Part shown: piece after piece, positions 11,335 through 23,168 of the stretch | Layout: every line of letters starts with the position of its first letter | How positions within the stretch are numbered: the stretch's first letter is position 1 | NCBI GenBank assembly: GCA_017311185.1 | Contig: JAESUZ010001506.1 | Coordinates: 248,001-312,000 of the forward strand | DNA: 64,000 nucleotides | DNA from: Proteles cristata cristata | Taxonomy: Eukaryota > Chordata > Mammalia > Carnivora > Hyaenidae | Direction of reading: 5' to 3' | Translations under genes and position numbers: made by a program | The notes under the pieces: model-generated | The model's database searches: none | The model's input: only the letters and a program-made list of their open reading frames with translations | Told to the model about the DNA's origin: nothing

Positions 11335-11830
11335 TGTTATCAGGGTTCTCCAGAGAAACAGGACTAATAAGATATATAGAGAGAACTAGAAGTAGAGAAA
11401 GAGCTCAAGAAAGAGATAGACATTTTTATGGAAGCTGAGAAGTCCTAAGACCTGCTGTCTGCCAGCTGGAGAACCAGAAAAGCCAGTGGTATAATTTGTC
11501 CAAATTCAAAGGCCAGAGAACCAGGGGCTGATGGTATAAGTCCCAGTCTGAGTCTCAAGGCCAGAGAATCAGGAGAGCAGATGTTCAAGGGCAGGAGAAA
11601 TGTTCCAGCTCAAATTAAGAGAAAATGTGTCTTTCTTCTGTTTATTCTAGTCAAGCCCTCAATGGAGTATATGATGCCCATTTGCATTGGTGAGGGTAAC
11701 TTTCCTTGTTCAGTCTACCAATTCAGATGCTTATCTCTTCCAGACAAACCCAGAAATAATGTTTTATCAGCTACTGGGCACGTCTTTACGCAGTCAAGTT
11801 GGCACATCAAATTAACCATTATAGCAATTA
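11335..11830 (+). mobile_element. ancient mammal-wide repeat, family not named
   Basis: 'gttctccagagaaacaggac', repeated 'ggccagagaaccagg'-type units, 'ccctcaatggagtatatgat', 'tctaccaattcagatgctta' and a terminal 'cagtcaagttggcacatcaa' match a familiar placental repeat end to end. I cannot name it reliably; it could be an L1M-type 3'UTR or an LTR. The repeated 'ggccagagaa' units at 11500-11570 are part of the family. Confidence 0.65.
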
Positions 11831-11995
11831 ATCACTGATAAAATTCCTAAGAATGAGGGTCATATGGTCCCTTGATTAGAATATAAGGATAGCTTGGTCA
11901 AAACATATTATAACTTTCTAAGTCATGGTTTGATTGAGTCATGAAACTGAAAAAACCAGAGGACATATGACTTCAGGCATGGCTGGATCCAGGTG
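11831..11995. other. unassigned non-coding DNA
   Basis: Short gap between two old repeats; nothing recognised. Confidence 0.4.
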
Positions 11996-12260
11996 CTCAG
12001 AAAGCATCCCCAAGATCGGTTGTCTCTCAATTTATCTGCCCTAATTCCTCTGTGTTGACTCCATTCTCACAAAGATATTACCCTCATGGTAGTCAGATGG
12101 CCACTCCAGCTTCCGCCTATATTCTTGTGGATTATAGTTCAGTGGGAAATAGGATGAGTCTCTTTTCTGACCTTCCCAGTAAAAGTCTCAGTGTGTTTCT
12201 GATTGAATCATACATCCATTCCAACCACTGAAGCCACCGGAACAGGACACGCCACTTGGC
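11996..12260 (+). mobile_element. ancient mammalian repeat, family not named
   Basis: 'cctctgtgttgactccattc', 'gtcagatggccactcc', 'cttcccagtaaaagtctca' and 'tgattgaatcatacatcc' match the order of an old mammalian repeat. A likely reverse-oriented relative lies near 28.49 kb. Strongly diverged. Confidence 0.45.
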
Positions 12261-13429
12261 TAGGGCCCCTCGGTGCTGTCAGGGTCGGTGATGGGAAAAA
12301 GAAGGTGGATAATGCCATCCAAAACCACAGTGACGATGTTAAGAGCAAAATCAGTATTGTCCAGTCAGTGAAGGCTTGATCTTAAAGAATCAAGCACCTG
12401 ATAGGAGTCCTTACTGGGATTGATAAGCCCAGTATGACTTTCTAAAATGGCCCTGAGCAGAACACCTGTCCTCTCTAAAGACCTCCAAAGTCTTGTCCAT
12501 TTCAGAATGCTTTCCATTGTAGATGCCTTCAAAAGTTACTCCAGGGCACCTGTTCCAAGTCCGAGTTTTGGCATTCTCCATCAGCTCTGGGACCCATATT
12601 ATTTCCTTATTTTTGTTGCTGTTAAGAACAATCTTTCAAGTAATTTCTTGACACTTACTGTATCTATTCCAAATACAGCAAATAAAGAAAAGTGGGACAA
12701 AGATCAGCAGAAGTTGACTGCTGCTCTATGTCTTTTCTGGCAGTTTTAAACAAACCAGCCAGTTACTGAGGATATAATCTACTTGCCTTACAAGTTTTGT
12801 GGTGGCATAAACTGTTCATTTGAGTAGGTTCTGATTAATACCCTTTAACATCAGAAGGGTACTACCCTGTCATGGAGAGCAGCCTGAGAAGGAGTCCTCC
12901 CGTGTCTGACAAAGATGGACAAGAAGAAGGAACAGAGACTAACATGCTTCCTGGGCCAACAGGCTTGTCTTTCCCTCATGGGGCAAAATGATTTTCTGGT
13001 GGTCAAATTGGGTACAGTGTGGAACTATTATTGATATTATGATAAAATTATATTCTTTGCTGCAAGCATGAAGCCTGTAATTGTTGATTTCATCCTCTGA
13101 TGTGGCCAATTACAGATACATATATTGGTAGTAACTCAGTTGGGCTCCTGGCATTATCCACCCAAGAGTTGGCTGGAAGTGCTCGGGTGTCTGTTAGGAA
13201 AGCAAGATAAGCACAAAGTGGTGTATCATTGATCCATCGAGGCTGTAATGGTATCATCACACAGAGTCTGTTTCTCTTAGTCCATCTATTGTCTCTGCAT
13301 CTGAAACTGAAAAGCCTTCATCTTCCTCTAGAGAATGACAGGGCTTGAAATGGTCAGGCCCAGGGTTTCTTCCAATGGAGGCACATTACTCAACAGTTAG
13401 AAGTGGTAACACATGACCATACTTGAGCC
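12261..13429. other. unassigned DNA, possibly endogenous-retrovirus-derived
   Basis: Includes the second copy of the 10.9-kb local repeat (12562-12650). 12790-13430 has the texture of an old retroviral internal region, but I could not find a reverse-transcriptase or protease motif in any frame, so no ERV call is made. Confidence 0.35.
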
Positions 13430-14907
13430 GGAACCTCTGAGCTGAAGAGGAATTAATTGGAAGATAGGAAAGTATTCAGAATGTAGTCTAGAGATAAAAA
13501 GATGCACAGTAAGCTCAGAAGGTTAAGGCAAAAAGATGATGATGTGAAAGGCTTAACACAAATCTAATCCAAGTTCTGGAAGGTGATAAAAGACAGAACA
13601 GAGTGGAAGTGCTATCAAAGAGATAACACTACCCATTTTCAGATTTAGAATTCATCACAGATGCATCATAGTGAAACTGCCGAAAACCGAAGAAAACAAA
13701 ACAATCTTAAAAGCAAGAGATGATATAACACAGATCGCCTATTAAAAAAACTAGTTTTTGGAACAGCTGCTGACTTCTCACCCACAAGTGTGCCCAGAGG
13801 AGCAGAGCATGGCTGAGAGGAGTTTCTGTCAGCCCAGAGATCAATACCCAGTGAAACTCTCAATGACGATGTTAAAATAAAAACACAGAGTATTTACCTA
13901 CAAAAGAGTGACCTACAAAGTATCTTTAAAACTTTAATTCTAAAGGATGTATGTTAGACACAAGAAAAATCATTCCAGACGAAAATCTGATGTAAGTAGC
14001 GAAAAGTGAGCAAAGGCGTTGGGAAATATGTGGGCCTATCTAACGATTTTATAAAGTGAAAATACAAATACCAAACGGGATGGGAGAAAGCAAAACTAAT
14101 AGCTGAAATAATACTGACCTATAATAGTAACAGAACTCCAGCTGGCACAGTAATTATGGATAAAAATAGTTGGAAGGAGTGTGATCTAGGAACAAAATTA
14201 TCGTAAGTTTTGAAGATTGATCTGGAGGAAGTAAAATATGTTAACTAAACGTGGACTTTATGAAGCAAAGTACACCTATTTAAACTGCTAGTATAACTAC
14301 TGGAAGAATAAGCAAGAAACATACACCCACCAAAGAGAGTACAGGAAAAAAATGGAATAAGAAAACAAAATCTAAAAGAAGACAGAATAGGGGAAAAAGA
14401 ATCAGAGGATGCAGGACAAACCCAAAGCACATAACAAGTTACAAGAAATAAAGTTAAAAGCACCAGCATTCACAATGAATATAAATGGGTTAATATCTAC
14501 AGATATAAGAAAAAACTTCCAGGCAGAGTTGGAATTCAAAGGGTTCAATTATATGCTGCATATAAAACCAAAAATTAACAGACCTGTAAGAAACAAATCC
14601 ACCAGCATAGCAGCAATTGTTTTAATACACTTCTCCCAATAATGGATAGATGAAGTAGACCGAGAAGTCATTACAAACTGAAAAAGTCAATTAAAAAATC
14701 CTGATTTTGTGGGTTACAAAGAACAGGAGTCTAGCAATAAAAGACAACCCATGCCCCTCAAGTGCAAAAACTGGTCACATATTATGCCATAGAGCTGACC
14801 TTGGAAAATGCAGAAACTTAGCATCACCCATGCCATGTTCTCTGACCAATATGCATGTAATTGAGAAAATGTGGGGATTGAAAAAAATAAATTAAAAAAC
14901 TGCATAT

Positions 14908-15132
14908 GGGGCACCTGAGTGGCTCAGTTGGATAAGCGACTGACTCTTGATTTCAGCTCAGGTCATGATCTCACAGTTCATGGGACTGAGCTCCATGTTG
15001 GGTCCTGTGCTGACAGTCCAGAGCCTATTTGGGATTCTCTCTCCCCACCTGTCTGCCCCTTCCCTGTTCGTGTGTGTGTGTGTGTGTGCGTGCGTGCACG
15101 CTCTCTCTCTTTCAAAATAAACTTTAAAAAAA
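14908..15132 (+). mobile_element. felid tRNA-Lys SINE
   Basis: Head GGGGCACCTGAGTGGCTCAG, body 'gctcaggtcatgatctcaca', then a GT/GC tract at 15070-15100 in the usual CT-rich region and a short 'aaaataaactttaaaaaaa' tail. An imperfect TSD may be read around 'aaactgcatat' and 'aatacttcatat'. It lies inside the ancient L1 and is fairly diverged. Confidence 0.9.
15070..15112. repeat. (GT)n(GC)(CT)n tract in SINE
   Basis: About ten GT units, then GCGTGCGTGCACG, then CT repeats, replacing the normal CT-rich part of this SINE. Confidence 0.95.
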
Positions 15133-15269
15133 TACTTCATATAATCAAAAAATTTTAAAAAAAACTAATGTGTCAAAGAAAAATAATAATAGAAATTAGA
15201 AAACACTTCAACATGTGTGAGGCAACTGAAACAGTATTCAGGGGAATTTTCAATATTTCATTAGAAAAC

Positions 15270-15516
15270 AAGTTATAAGCGGGGTGCCTGAGTGGCTCAG
15301 TTGGTTAAGCATCTGACTTCAGCTCAGGTCTGATCTCACAGTTCATGGGTTCAAGCCCCGTGTCAGGCTCTGTGCTGACAGTTAGCTCAGAGCCTGGAGC
15401 CTGTCTTCAGATTCTGTATCTCCCTTTCTCTCTGACCCTCCCCTGCTCATGCTGTCTCTAGCTCTCTCTCAAAAATAAATAAAACATCAAAAAAAAAAAA
15501 AAAAGAAGTTATAAGC
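15270..15516 (+). mobile_element. felid tRNA-Lys SINE with perfect TSD
   Basis: Head GGGGTGCCTGAGTGGCTCAG at 15281, 'gggttcaagccccgtgtcag' B-box region, and an A-rich tail ending at 15504. The 11-bp TSD AAGTTATAAGC is exact at 15270-15280 and 15506-15516. It is inserted in the ancient L1, whose sequence resumes directly after the repeat. Confidence 0.95.
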
Positions 15517-15962
15517 TTAAAACTAATGAACTAAATATACAATAGACAAATTAGGAGGGAAAATATCAGGATAAAAGCAAAGAAAATAGAAGGAAATCAA
15601 TAATAAAGATAAAAGCAAATGTTAATAAAATTAAAAAATAACACCAAAAGTAAATATCAAAAAGCCCAGAAGTTGGGATTCTGAAATGACCAATAAATGG
15701 TAAATTATTGTCAATATTAATACAGATAATACAGATAAAATTCAAATAAAATTAGGTGTGAAAGAAAAGATATTAGTACAGATATTACAGAAATTAATAG
15801 TTAATAACAACTTATTATTTTATGGACAACTTTATGCTAATAAACTCACAAATTTTGATAGAATGGATAAATTCCTATCAAAATATCTAGAAAAATTCCT
15901 ATCAAAATTGACTTAAGAAGAGAAACTAGAAATAATCTTATAATTATTTTAAAAATTTTATC

Positions 15963-16428
15963 AGAGGATTTGAAAGGGCACATGCACCGCAATGTTTACA
16001 GCAGTGCTATCAACAATAGCCAAATTATGTAAAGAACCCCAATGTCCACTGACTAATGAATGGATAAAGAAGATGTGGTGTATATTTATAAAATGGACTA
16101 TTACTTGGCAATCAAAAAATGAAATCTTGTCCTCTGCAACAACATGGATGAAACTAGAATGCATTATGTTAAGTGAAATAAGTCAGAGAAAGATAAATAC
16201 CATATGATTTCACTCATGTGTGGAATTTAAGATAGAAAACAGATGAACATAGGGGAAAGGAAGAAAAAATAAGATTAAAACAGAGCCAAACCTAAGAGAC
16301 TCTTAAATATAGAGAACAAACTGAGGTTTGATGGAGGGAGGTGGTGGAGAGATGGGCTAAATGGGTAATGGGCATTAAGGAGGGCACTTGCTGAGATGAG
16401 TTATATCAAAAAAAAAAGTTATATCAAA
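15963..16428 (+). mobile_element. L1 3' end (ORF2 C-terminus plus 3'UTR) inside older L1
   Basis: Carries the C-terminal end of ORF2: ALSTIAK- and DEWIKKMW-like stretches, here with substitutions, in the 71-codon frame 15992-16207. It continues through 'agtgaaataagtcagagaaa' into a carnivore L1 3'UTR ('ggcattaaggagggcacttg') and an A-run near 16410. The surrounding older L1 jumps here from the mid-ORF2 region and resumes at the matching place at 16.75 kb, so this is a separate, later, strongly 5'-truncated insertion. Its own TSD is not clear. Confidence 0.75.
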
Positions 16429-16525
16429 GGGATGCCTGGACCACTCAGTTGGTTAAATATCCAACTCCTGATTTCAACTCAGGTCTTGATCACAGATTCT
16501 TGGGATCAAGCCCCATGTCAGACTT

Positions 16526-16585
<60 letters not shown>

Positions 16586-16693
16586 TCTCTCTCTCTCTCT
16601 CTCTCGGCTTTTCTCCTCTACTCATGCTCTCTTTCTCTCCAAAATACAATTTTTTTTAAATCTTAAAAAAATTTAAAAAAATAATAAAAGTAA
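16429..16693 (+). mobile_element. diverged felid tRNA-Lys SINE
   Basis: Head 'gggatgcctggaccactcag', body 'gatttcaactcaggtcttga', a large CT/GT/CT tract, and a long A-rich tail. The flanks 'agttatatcaaa' (about 16416-16428) and 'aattatatccaaa' (about 16696-16708) are a likely imperfect TSD. Confidence 0.85.
16524..16605. repeat. (CT)n(GT)n(CT)n compound microsatellite
   Basis: A GT tract of more than 20 units sits between two CT tracts inside the SINE. It gives the false cysteine/valine-rich frames at 16396-16676. Confidence 0.98.
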
Positions 16694-17130
16694 AAATTAT
16701 ATCCAAAACTTAAAGGTTACCAAAAAAAAAAAAAAAAAAAAACCCCAAAAAAATGCTGGACCCTGATGGCTTTACAGGCATATTTTACCAAACAGATAGC
16801 AACAGATAATTCCAAATTTATACAAACTCTTCCAGAGCATTATCTTTCATTATCTTTATTAGGCCAACCTAATCTTGATTCCAAAGGGACAAGGGACAGA
16901 ATAACAGGCCAACTTCACTCATGAGTATCAATGAAAAATGTAAATAAAACATCGGTAAATCAAATTCACAAGTACATGAAAACAATACAACATTATTGCC
17001 AATTTGGGTTTGATCAAGAAATATAACTTTAGTTTAATACAGAAAGTAAGTGAATACAATTCATCATGTGAACAAATTAGAGAAAAATTTCACATGATTA
17101 TCTAGTAAATGCAAAAAAAAGGCTTTCCAT

Positions 17131-17377
17131 AAAATTCAACTCAGCCACGGGGCACCTGGGTGGCTCAGTCCCTTAAGTGTCCGACTTCAGCTCAGGTCAT
17201 GATCTCACAGTTCATGGGTTCGAGCCCTGCATTGGGCTCTGTGCTGACAGCTAGCTCAGAGCCTAGAGCCTGCTTTGGATTCTTTGTCTCCCTCTCTCTC
17301 TGACCTTCCCCTGCTCACACTGCCATTCTCTCTCACAGAAATAAATAAAAAACATTTAAAAAAATTCAACTCAGCCA
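17131..17377 (+). mobile_element. felid tRNA-Lys SINE with perfect 17-bp TSD
   Basis: SINE 17149-17360 with head GGGGCACCTGGGTGGCTCAG. The exact 17-bp TSD AAAATTCAACTCAGCCA is at 17131-17147 and 17361-17377. The identical flanks suggest a comparatively recent insertion into the L1 reverse-transcriptase region. Confidence 0.96.
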
Positions 17378-17528
17378 AATGAGCTATAACAAACCTACCA
17401 GAAATAAGATTTTTTAGTGACAACAGTTGAGAGTATTCCATGTAGAAATACGTTTAGAAATACAGAATAACTTTATTACCTCAGTAAGAAAAGCATTTTT
17501 AAATAAGACATAGTAGGTACAAACTATA

Positions 17529-17758
17529 AAATTTTGACAATTTAAGTTCATTTAGTATTGAGAGATCAAGCACAGTGGGGGAGGCACAGACAGAGGGGGA
17601 CAGAGGATCTAAAGTGGGCTCTGCACTGAGAGCAGTGAGCCTGATGTGGGCTCCAACTCATGAACCATGAGATCATAGTCATGAGATCATGACTTGAGCT
17701 GAAGTTGGATGCTCAACCAACTGAGCCACCCAGGCACCCAGAAATTTTGACAATTTAA
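17529..17758 (-). mobile_element. felid tRNA-Lys SINE, reverse, perfect 17-bp TSD
   Basis: SINE 17546-17741, 5' head at right ('gagccacccaggcaccc'). The exact 17-bp TSD AAATTTTGACAATTTAA is at 17529-17545 and 17742-17758. The body has a local duplication of 'atgagatcat' near 17670-17690. Confidence 0.95.
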
Positions 17759-18445
17759 AAATAGAAATATTTTTCATAAAAAAAAAAAAAAACTGGGGAA
17801 AGATTTTTGCAATCTGTAACCGACAGAAGATTAGTATCAAGGATAAGGAATTCCTATAGGTCAGTGATAAAAAGCCATTACTCAGTAGAAAAAATTTGAT
17901 AATCAAACATTTAATAAGGAGGAAATAAACAGACCATATACATATTAAAAGCTGATCCATCTCAATTAACAACTGTATAAATCTGAATTAAAACCACATT
18001 GAGAATATTATTCATCATACAAAAGATGAGATTTTGCCATTTGTGACAAAATAGATGGACCTAAAGGATATTATGCTCAGTAAAGTAAGTCAGAGAAAGA
18101 CAGATAGCATATAATTTCATTTATATATGGAATCTAAAATCAAAACAAATTAAAAAATACAGAGAACAAACTGGTAGTTGCTAGAATGGAGGTGGATGGG
18201 GGGATGGGTGAAATTGATAAAGGGGATTAAGAGGTACAAACTTCCAGGTTTAAAGTAAGTCATGAAGACGAAAAAGCACAGCACAGCAGACAGAGTTAAT
18301 GACATAATGACATTGCGTGATGGCAGATGGTGACTACACTTATCATGGTGAGCACTGAGTAATGCATAGCACTGTCAAATTAGTATGTTTATACCTGAGA
18401 CTAATATAACATCATACGTTAACTATACCTCAATAGAAAAAATGA

Positions 18446-19045
18446 ATCTTTACATACTGAGGTATAACTTTGGACTGTGAATAATTAAAAAGGCTGACAG
18501 TATGTGATGTAGGCAAGGGTATGGGGCTATGGGGCTTGTCATTACATTGCCAATGGGAACATGGATTGGAACAACCCCTTTGAAAAGCACTGTGATGTCA
18601 CCCAGTAAAGGTGACTGTGTGCAAGCACCAAGCCCCAGAAATTCTAGCCACCAGTTGGAAAACTCTTGTAAGAAACTCTCCCACAGAAAACTCTTACAAA
18701 TGTGTGCCAGAGGACATATACAAAAATCACAGGGCAAGATGATTCATCTAAGTGATAACCTGGAAACCAACTGAATGTCCATTGACAGAAGGATGGACAG
18801 ATCATTGTGACACATTTAGACAATGGATGGTCTCTGACACTTAAAACAAATAAACCCTTGAGTAATGTGTAGAGGTACAATCAGGAGAGACCTTGGAAGG
18901 TACTGGAAGTGGGTGTTAGCTTGTTGTTTTTAATTAATGGTGGTGGTAGATACCTGACCTTGAATTTATTATTCTTCTTTAACTGGGCACACATATTTTA
19001 CATATTTTTGTATATATGACATTTTATAATTAAAAGAGTTTTTAA
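18446..19045 (+). mobile_element. ancient L1 3' end (L1ME type)
   Basis: 'taacctggaaaccaactgaa' and 'tgtccattgacagaaggatg' are the ORF2 C-terminal region. 'aatggtggtggtagatacct' and 'tatatatgacattttataat' are a typical L1ME 3' end. It is a second L1, directly downstream of the first on the same strand. Confidence 0.65.
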
Positions 19046-19059
19046 TAATAAAAAGTTTT

Positions 19060-20340
19060 TTTTCAACTTTAGAAAGACTCTAGAAAGAAACTGTATTGTG
19101 TTTTAAATGTTTTAAGTCAGCCAGCAGTACTGGTTCTTTGAAGAAATGCTGTAATGTCCAATGAAATAAAGAACAGCACAGGGATATCATTACCATTATG
19201 TGATATACTTTATGCTATAGCCAGTGCAACTCGATGAAAACAATAAATAAAAGTGAACTTATTATAAAGGAAGAGCATAGCTATTAATATTTGCAGGTTA
19301 TTTTTTAACATGAAAAATCCAAGAGAGTCATTCAAAAAATAAAAACTAATAAAACCGGAAAGAGAATTAAGCTACTCTTAGCCAAAATAAATAAATATAC
19401 AAGAATAAATAAAGGTTATGCAATATCTTATTTTGAAAATATCAGGAAAATATCAGATTCAAAAAATCCCTAAGAACATAAGCTACCTCGAGATAAACAA
19501 GGCATCTTCAGGACCTACCTAAATAAAACAGTAAAATGTTACTGGGGCACAAAATAAAGACAAGTAGATTAAAAGGTATGCCATAGATACCCTTGGATGG
19601 AAAACATGACAGTACATCAATTTTCTTCAAAACTAGCCCATAAAATAAATACCAACTCATTACTTTGGGACTTGATAAAATTGTTCTAAAATTAGTCTGA
19701 AGAATAATCAGTGAAATTGCAAGAAAAGTATTTTTAAAAAGAAGAGTAATGCTATAGCAGAGATTTCTCAAACTCCTGGATATTAAAATATATCATAAAG
19801 CTTTGGTGACTAAAACAATATTACATTTACTCAGGTACAAGGATATCACACCAGACGTTTGCTGGACCACTTATGATATAAAATAGGACCAATCTCAAAG
19901 TCTGTGGACATGAGTCCATTTAATAAATCATGTGGCAGTAAGTACAGTGAAATGAAAACTTACATAAGAGCTCATCTACATCTAGATATTTGTCATTAAA
20001 TTGCAAGATACCAAAAACAATGAGAGAATCTTAGAAGCAGGTAGGCAGAAGTCTGTATTATAAATCAAAAGATGGCCCTTTAACTGGCAGAAACTTCTCA
20101 AAAGCAACTGTATAAGTTAGAAGAAAATGGAATAATATACCAAAAATAGTGAACAAAAAAATAGTCTAGAATTTTCCCCTGGCTAAATTACCATTCAAAA
20201 GTGAGAGCAAAGGATAAAGTAAATGGACTGCCACACAAAGTCTGCAAGAATTTGCACTTAAAGTCCCTTTCTGAAAGAACCATCAAAGACTGTAAGACAA
20301 AAAGAAGGGGTCTGAACCTCCTGGGCGACAGCAGGAGGAG
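19060..20340 (+). mobile_element. ancient L1/HAL1 fragments
   Basis: 19210-19500 and 19780-19960 resemble the later ORF2 region ('ttctcaaactcctggatatt', 'aaagctttggtgactaaaac'). 20040-20300 resembles the region upstream of ORF2 in old L1s ('agttagaagaaaatggaata'). The order suggests at least two joined fragments. All frames are broken. Confidence 0.55.
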
Positions 20341-21214
20341 ACAGACGATGAATGGCGAGCAAATTGGGAAAAATTAAAGCAAGAGCTGGGTACAAAAATA
20401 ATTATTACTAATTTTGTAGGATAAAAAGGGTGAGACACAAACATGAGATTACAATAATATATAATTAAAGGGGTAATGAGAGCTAAAACATTACATATAC
20501 TTCCAATTTAAGTTAAGCAACCTTGTTAAAAATGTTTTATAGAGCCTTTAAAAAAGAGAAAAGAAATACATGACATGCAAACCAATGAAGGGATAAAAGG
20601 ACTGTAAAGAAATCAAACAATTTGGAAAAAAAAAAAAAGGAAAGGAGGGGAAAAATTGAAAGAATAAAAAAGGTGAAGAAAATACCCAAACGTGCATAAA
20701 TCTTGCTTCTGTTTAGCAGGTAGAAGGATGTGGATGGAGTATTTCTCTCGGTTAATAAGAAAGCACCAAAGTTTTTCAATCATGCTATTCTAAGGAGCTA
20801 GTAAAGAACAGTGAGAAGCCTAGGATAACTGAATTACAGAGAGCAAAGAGGTTTCAAAAGTGGGGAAAGCCTCAGCTTCAGTTTGGGTGCAGATGGACAG
20901 GAGTGGGCTTCCATCACTAGCAAAGATAATACGCGCAGATAAGAAGAAATCAGCCAAATCTGAGATACAGGCATGGACCCGCAGACTGGATCCAAACTCA
21001 GAACAAATGACTCACTCGAAGAACTCTCCCTCAAATTGTGCCCAGAAAGCGTCGATACAGGAGGGACAAGACGATATGGTTCAAAGGTCTTGCTGGAGTT
21101 GAATTCCAAAACAAAAAAATGTGAAACTATAGCCCAACCTCCTCCTCACTCAAAACTAACAAAATCAGAAAGGGGCTGATTGATAGCAATGAGAAGGACA
21201 TTTTCCCTCTCGGC
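20341..21214. other. unassigned AT-rich DNA
   Basis: May include further L1 debris. 20830-21180 is less AT-rich and unrecognised. Short frames on both strands have no known family. Confidence 0.4.
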
Positions 21215-21625
21215 TTTTTCTCCTCCCAAATTCAAACCTCATCATGAGAAAGACATCAAATGAATCCCAAAGGAGGGATGTTCCACCAGATACCTGACCG
21301 GGTACTCCTCCAACTGTCAGGGTCATAACGGGGAAAGTCTGAGAGACTGCCTTAAACAATAGGAGACACCAGAGACACCGTGACTCAGCGTCACGTGGGA
21401 TCTCAGATGGGAGACTGGATCTGAACAAGGATGTTAGTGAGGAGAGTGGTGCCGTCTGAATAAAGTCAAGTTTAGTTCATAGTAACATATCACTGCTGGT
21501 TTCTCAGTTGTGACAGATGTGTAACACTTCCCAACTGTTCCTAACCAGGAAAACTGGGTGAGGAAGGTGCTTGACCTTCCAACTCTTCTGTGAATCTGAA
21601 ACTATTCTACAATAAAAAGACTATT
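21215..21625 (+). mobile_element. ancient L1 3'UTR (L1ME type)
   Basis: 'atcatgagaaagacatcaaa', 'cagggtcataacggggaaag', 'taggagacaccagagacac' and the end 'gaaactattctacaataaaa' follow a well-known old L1 3'UTR. Confidence 0.7.
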
Positions 21626-21639
21626 TTTTTAAATGGAAA

Positions 21640-22480
21640 AAAACCCCAACCATTTACTAAGTACAAAACATTTGTGAAAAAAATTAATGGAAGATAAGTA
21701 AAATTGGCATACTGAAAATGAAAAAAATATAGCTCACAAATTTTTTTTAAAAATACTTAACTAAATGAAGGGATATGCCATTTTCATGGATTGAAAGTCT
21801 TCATATTGTTAAGATGTGATTTCTCCTCCAAACAGATCGATTGATTCGATGTAATCTCGATTGCTTTTTTTTTTTTTTTTTGGAGAAATTGATAGGTTGA
21901 TTCTAATATATGAAAGAATAATATGTGAATTTTCTAATATGTGAAAGAATATCCTTTGATAAAAAGGAACAAAGCTGGAGGACTTATACTGCCTGATTTC
22001 AAGACCTACTAGTAAGTGAAAGTAATCAAGACAGTGTGATGAGGGCATGTCTACACAGACATGGAAACAGCACTGAAATACTGTGTATGTAAACATCTAT
22101 AGCACACTGATTTACCCCAGAGGAGTAATTTATAAATGTATAAAAACAAATAATTTATACAAATGGCCAATTAGGACATAAATTGATATTCTAAGTCATT
22201 AACATTGTGTGTCAACTACACTCACATAATTTTAAAAAAAACCATAGTCATTAAAGAAACTCAAATTAAAACCACAATGAGATACCCACTCCAGAATGGC
22301 TACAAATTTTTAAATTGACAATAGCCACTCTTGGCAACAACGTGAACCGACTAGAGCTGCCAATGGCAATGTAACATGACCAAACAGCTTTGACAAACAG
22401 TTGGGTAGTAGTTTATAAAAGGAAGTATCCGTTTATCATATGACCCAGAAATTCTACTCCTAGAACAGGGATACAGTTCC
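21640..22480 (+). mobile_element. ancient L1 ORF2 fragment
   Basis: 'tttcatggattgaaagtctt' and 'attgttaagatgtgatttct', then 'ggaacaaagctggaggactt', then 'caaattaaaaccacaatgag', then 'atgacccagaaattctactc' are successive parts of L1 ORF2. They are interrupted by a T18 run at 21865. Non-coding now. Confidence 0.75.
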
Positions 22481-23165
22481 CCCAGGTGCCCTTATGCAGC
22501 CTTATTTTCAGAGACTGCCATTTGCATCAAGGGCTTCTCCCAAGCTGCTTCCTAGCAATCTGTACACATCCTAATGTCCCTGCAGATAACTCACAGGCTC
22601 ACAGCTGACTGACACCACCTTTCTTTGATCTTCTAAGTGAAGGCAGCCTTCAAGTTCAAGGAACACAAAAGCCTTTCACAGGTGTTCACTCAATTGCTCT
22701 ATGAAGATATCACCCAGACCCATCATGGCAGGAAGCTAATGAGGGAAGTGCTGGAGGTGGGGCCTTACAGTTTGGAAGCTCAATATACACTTTGCTGTGG
22801 TGCGCTGCTGAGAGATTAATGTGACTCAGTCTCCACTCCCAGCAAGATACTGCAGTGGGAAGGCTGCATGGGCACCAAATGCTTGAGACACAATTTATCA
22901 TTCATGGCCTCAATTCCATAAATCTTGTAGTCGTCAAAAAGTGCTTGTTAGATTCCTCTCTTTCTGCCCTTATTCCTCTTCCTTCCTGGTAAAAGGATGG
23001 GGAGAGTTTGTGAAGGCAAATCTGGGTTTCAGGATACCATATAGGGTGTGTGGGTCACAGGCATAAAAATTAACTGCGGGTGACATGTAATTAGTCTGGC
23101 TCTGAAAGTGCAAACAAAGAACTCAAACAATGCTCAAAAAATCCTCAGCTGAACAACCAGAACCT
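22481..23165. other. unassigned non-coding DNA
   Basis: No repeat family or gene recognised. Confidence 0.45.
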
Positions 23166-23168
23166 AAG

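Larger units (their letters stand above)
13430..15960 (+). mobile_element. ancient L1 (L1M type), 5' part and ORF2 N-terminal region
   Basis: 13670-13720 ('gtgaaactgccgaaaaccga', 'aatcttaaaagcaagaga') matches the region upstream of ORF2 in old L1s. 14465-14570 ('gaatataaatgggttaatat', 'caattatatgctgcatataa') and 14755-14860 ('atgttctctgaccaatatg') match the endonuclease part of ORF2. 15800-15900 ('ggacaactttatgctaataa', 'atggataaattcctatc') leads into the reverse-transcriptase part. All reading frames are destroyed. The copy is interrupted by two SINEs here and resumes after 16.69 kb. Confidence 0.75.
16694..18445 (+). mobile_element. ancient L1 (L1M type), ORF2 remainder and 3'UTR
   Basis: Continues the copy begun at 13.43 kb. 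'ctggaccctgatggctttac' and 'cttccagagcattatc' are from the reverse-transcriptase domain, and 'gggtttgatcaagaaatata' and 'aaaattcaactcag' lie further along. 18040-18130 is the ORF2 C-terminus, and 18170-18440 is an L1M-type 3'UTR ending 'ttaactatacctcaatagaa'. It is heavily mutated and contains two SINEs and a 20-nt A-run at 16723-16742. Confidence 0.75.

Noticed and set aside
12790..13430. Endogenous retrovirus internal region
   Set aside because: No protease, reverse-transcriptase or envelope motif could be found in any frame; left unassigned.
13430..13863. Possible novel gene in AT-rich DNA
   Set aside because: Matches the pre-ORF2 region of ancient L1s; frames are broken.
16396..16676. 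Plus frames with cysteine/valine and leucine/serine runs
   Set aside because: Translation of the CT/GT tract inside a SINE.
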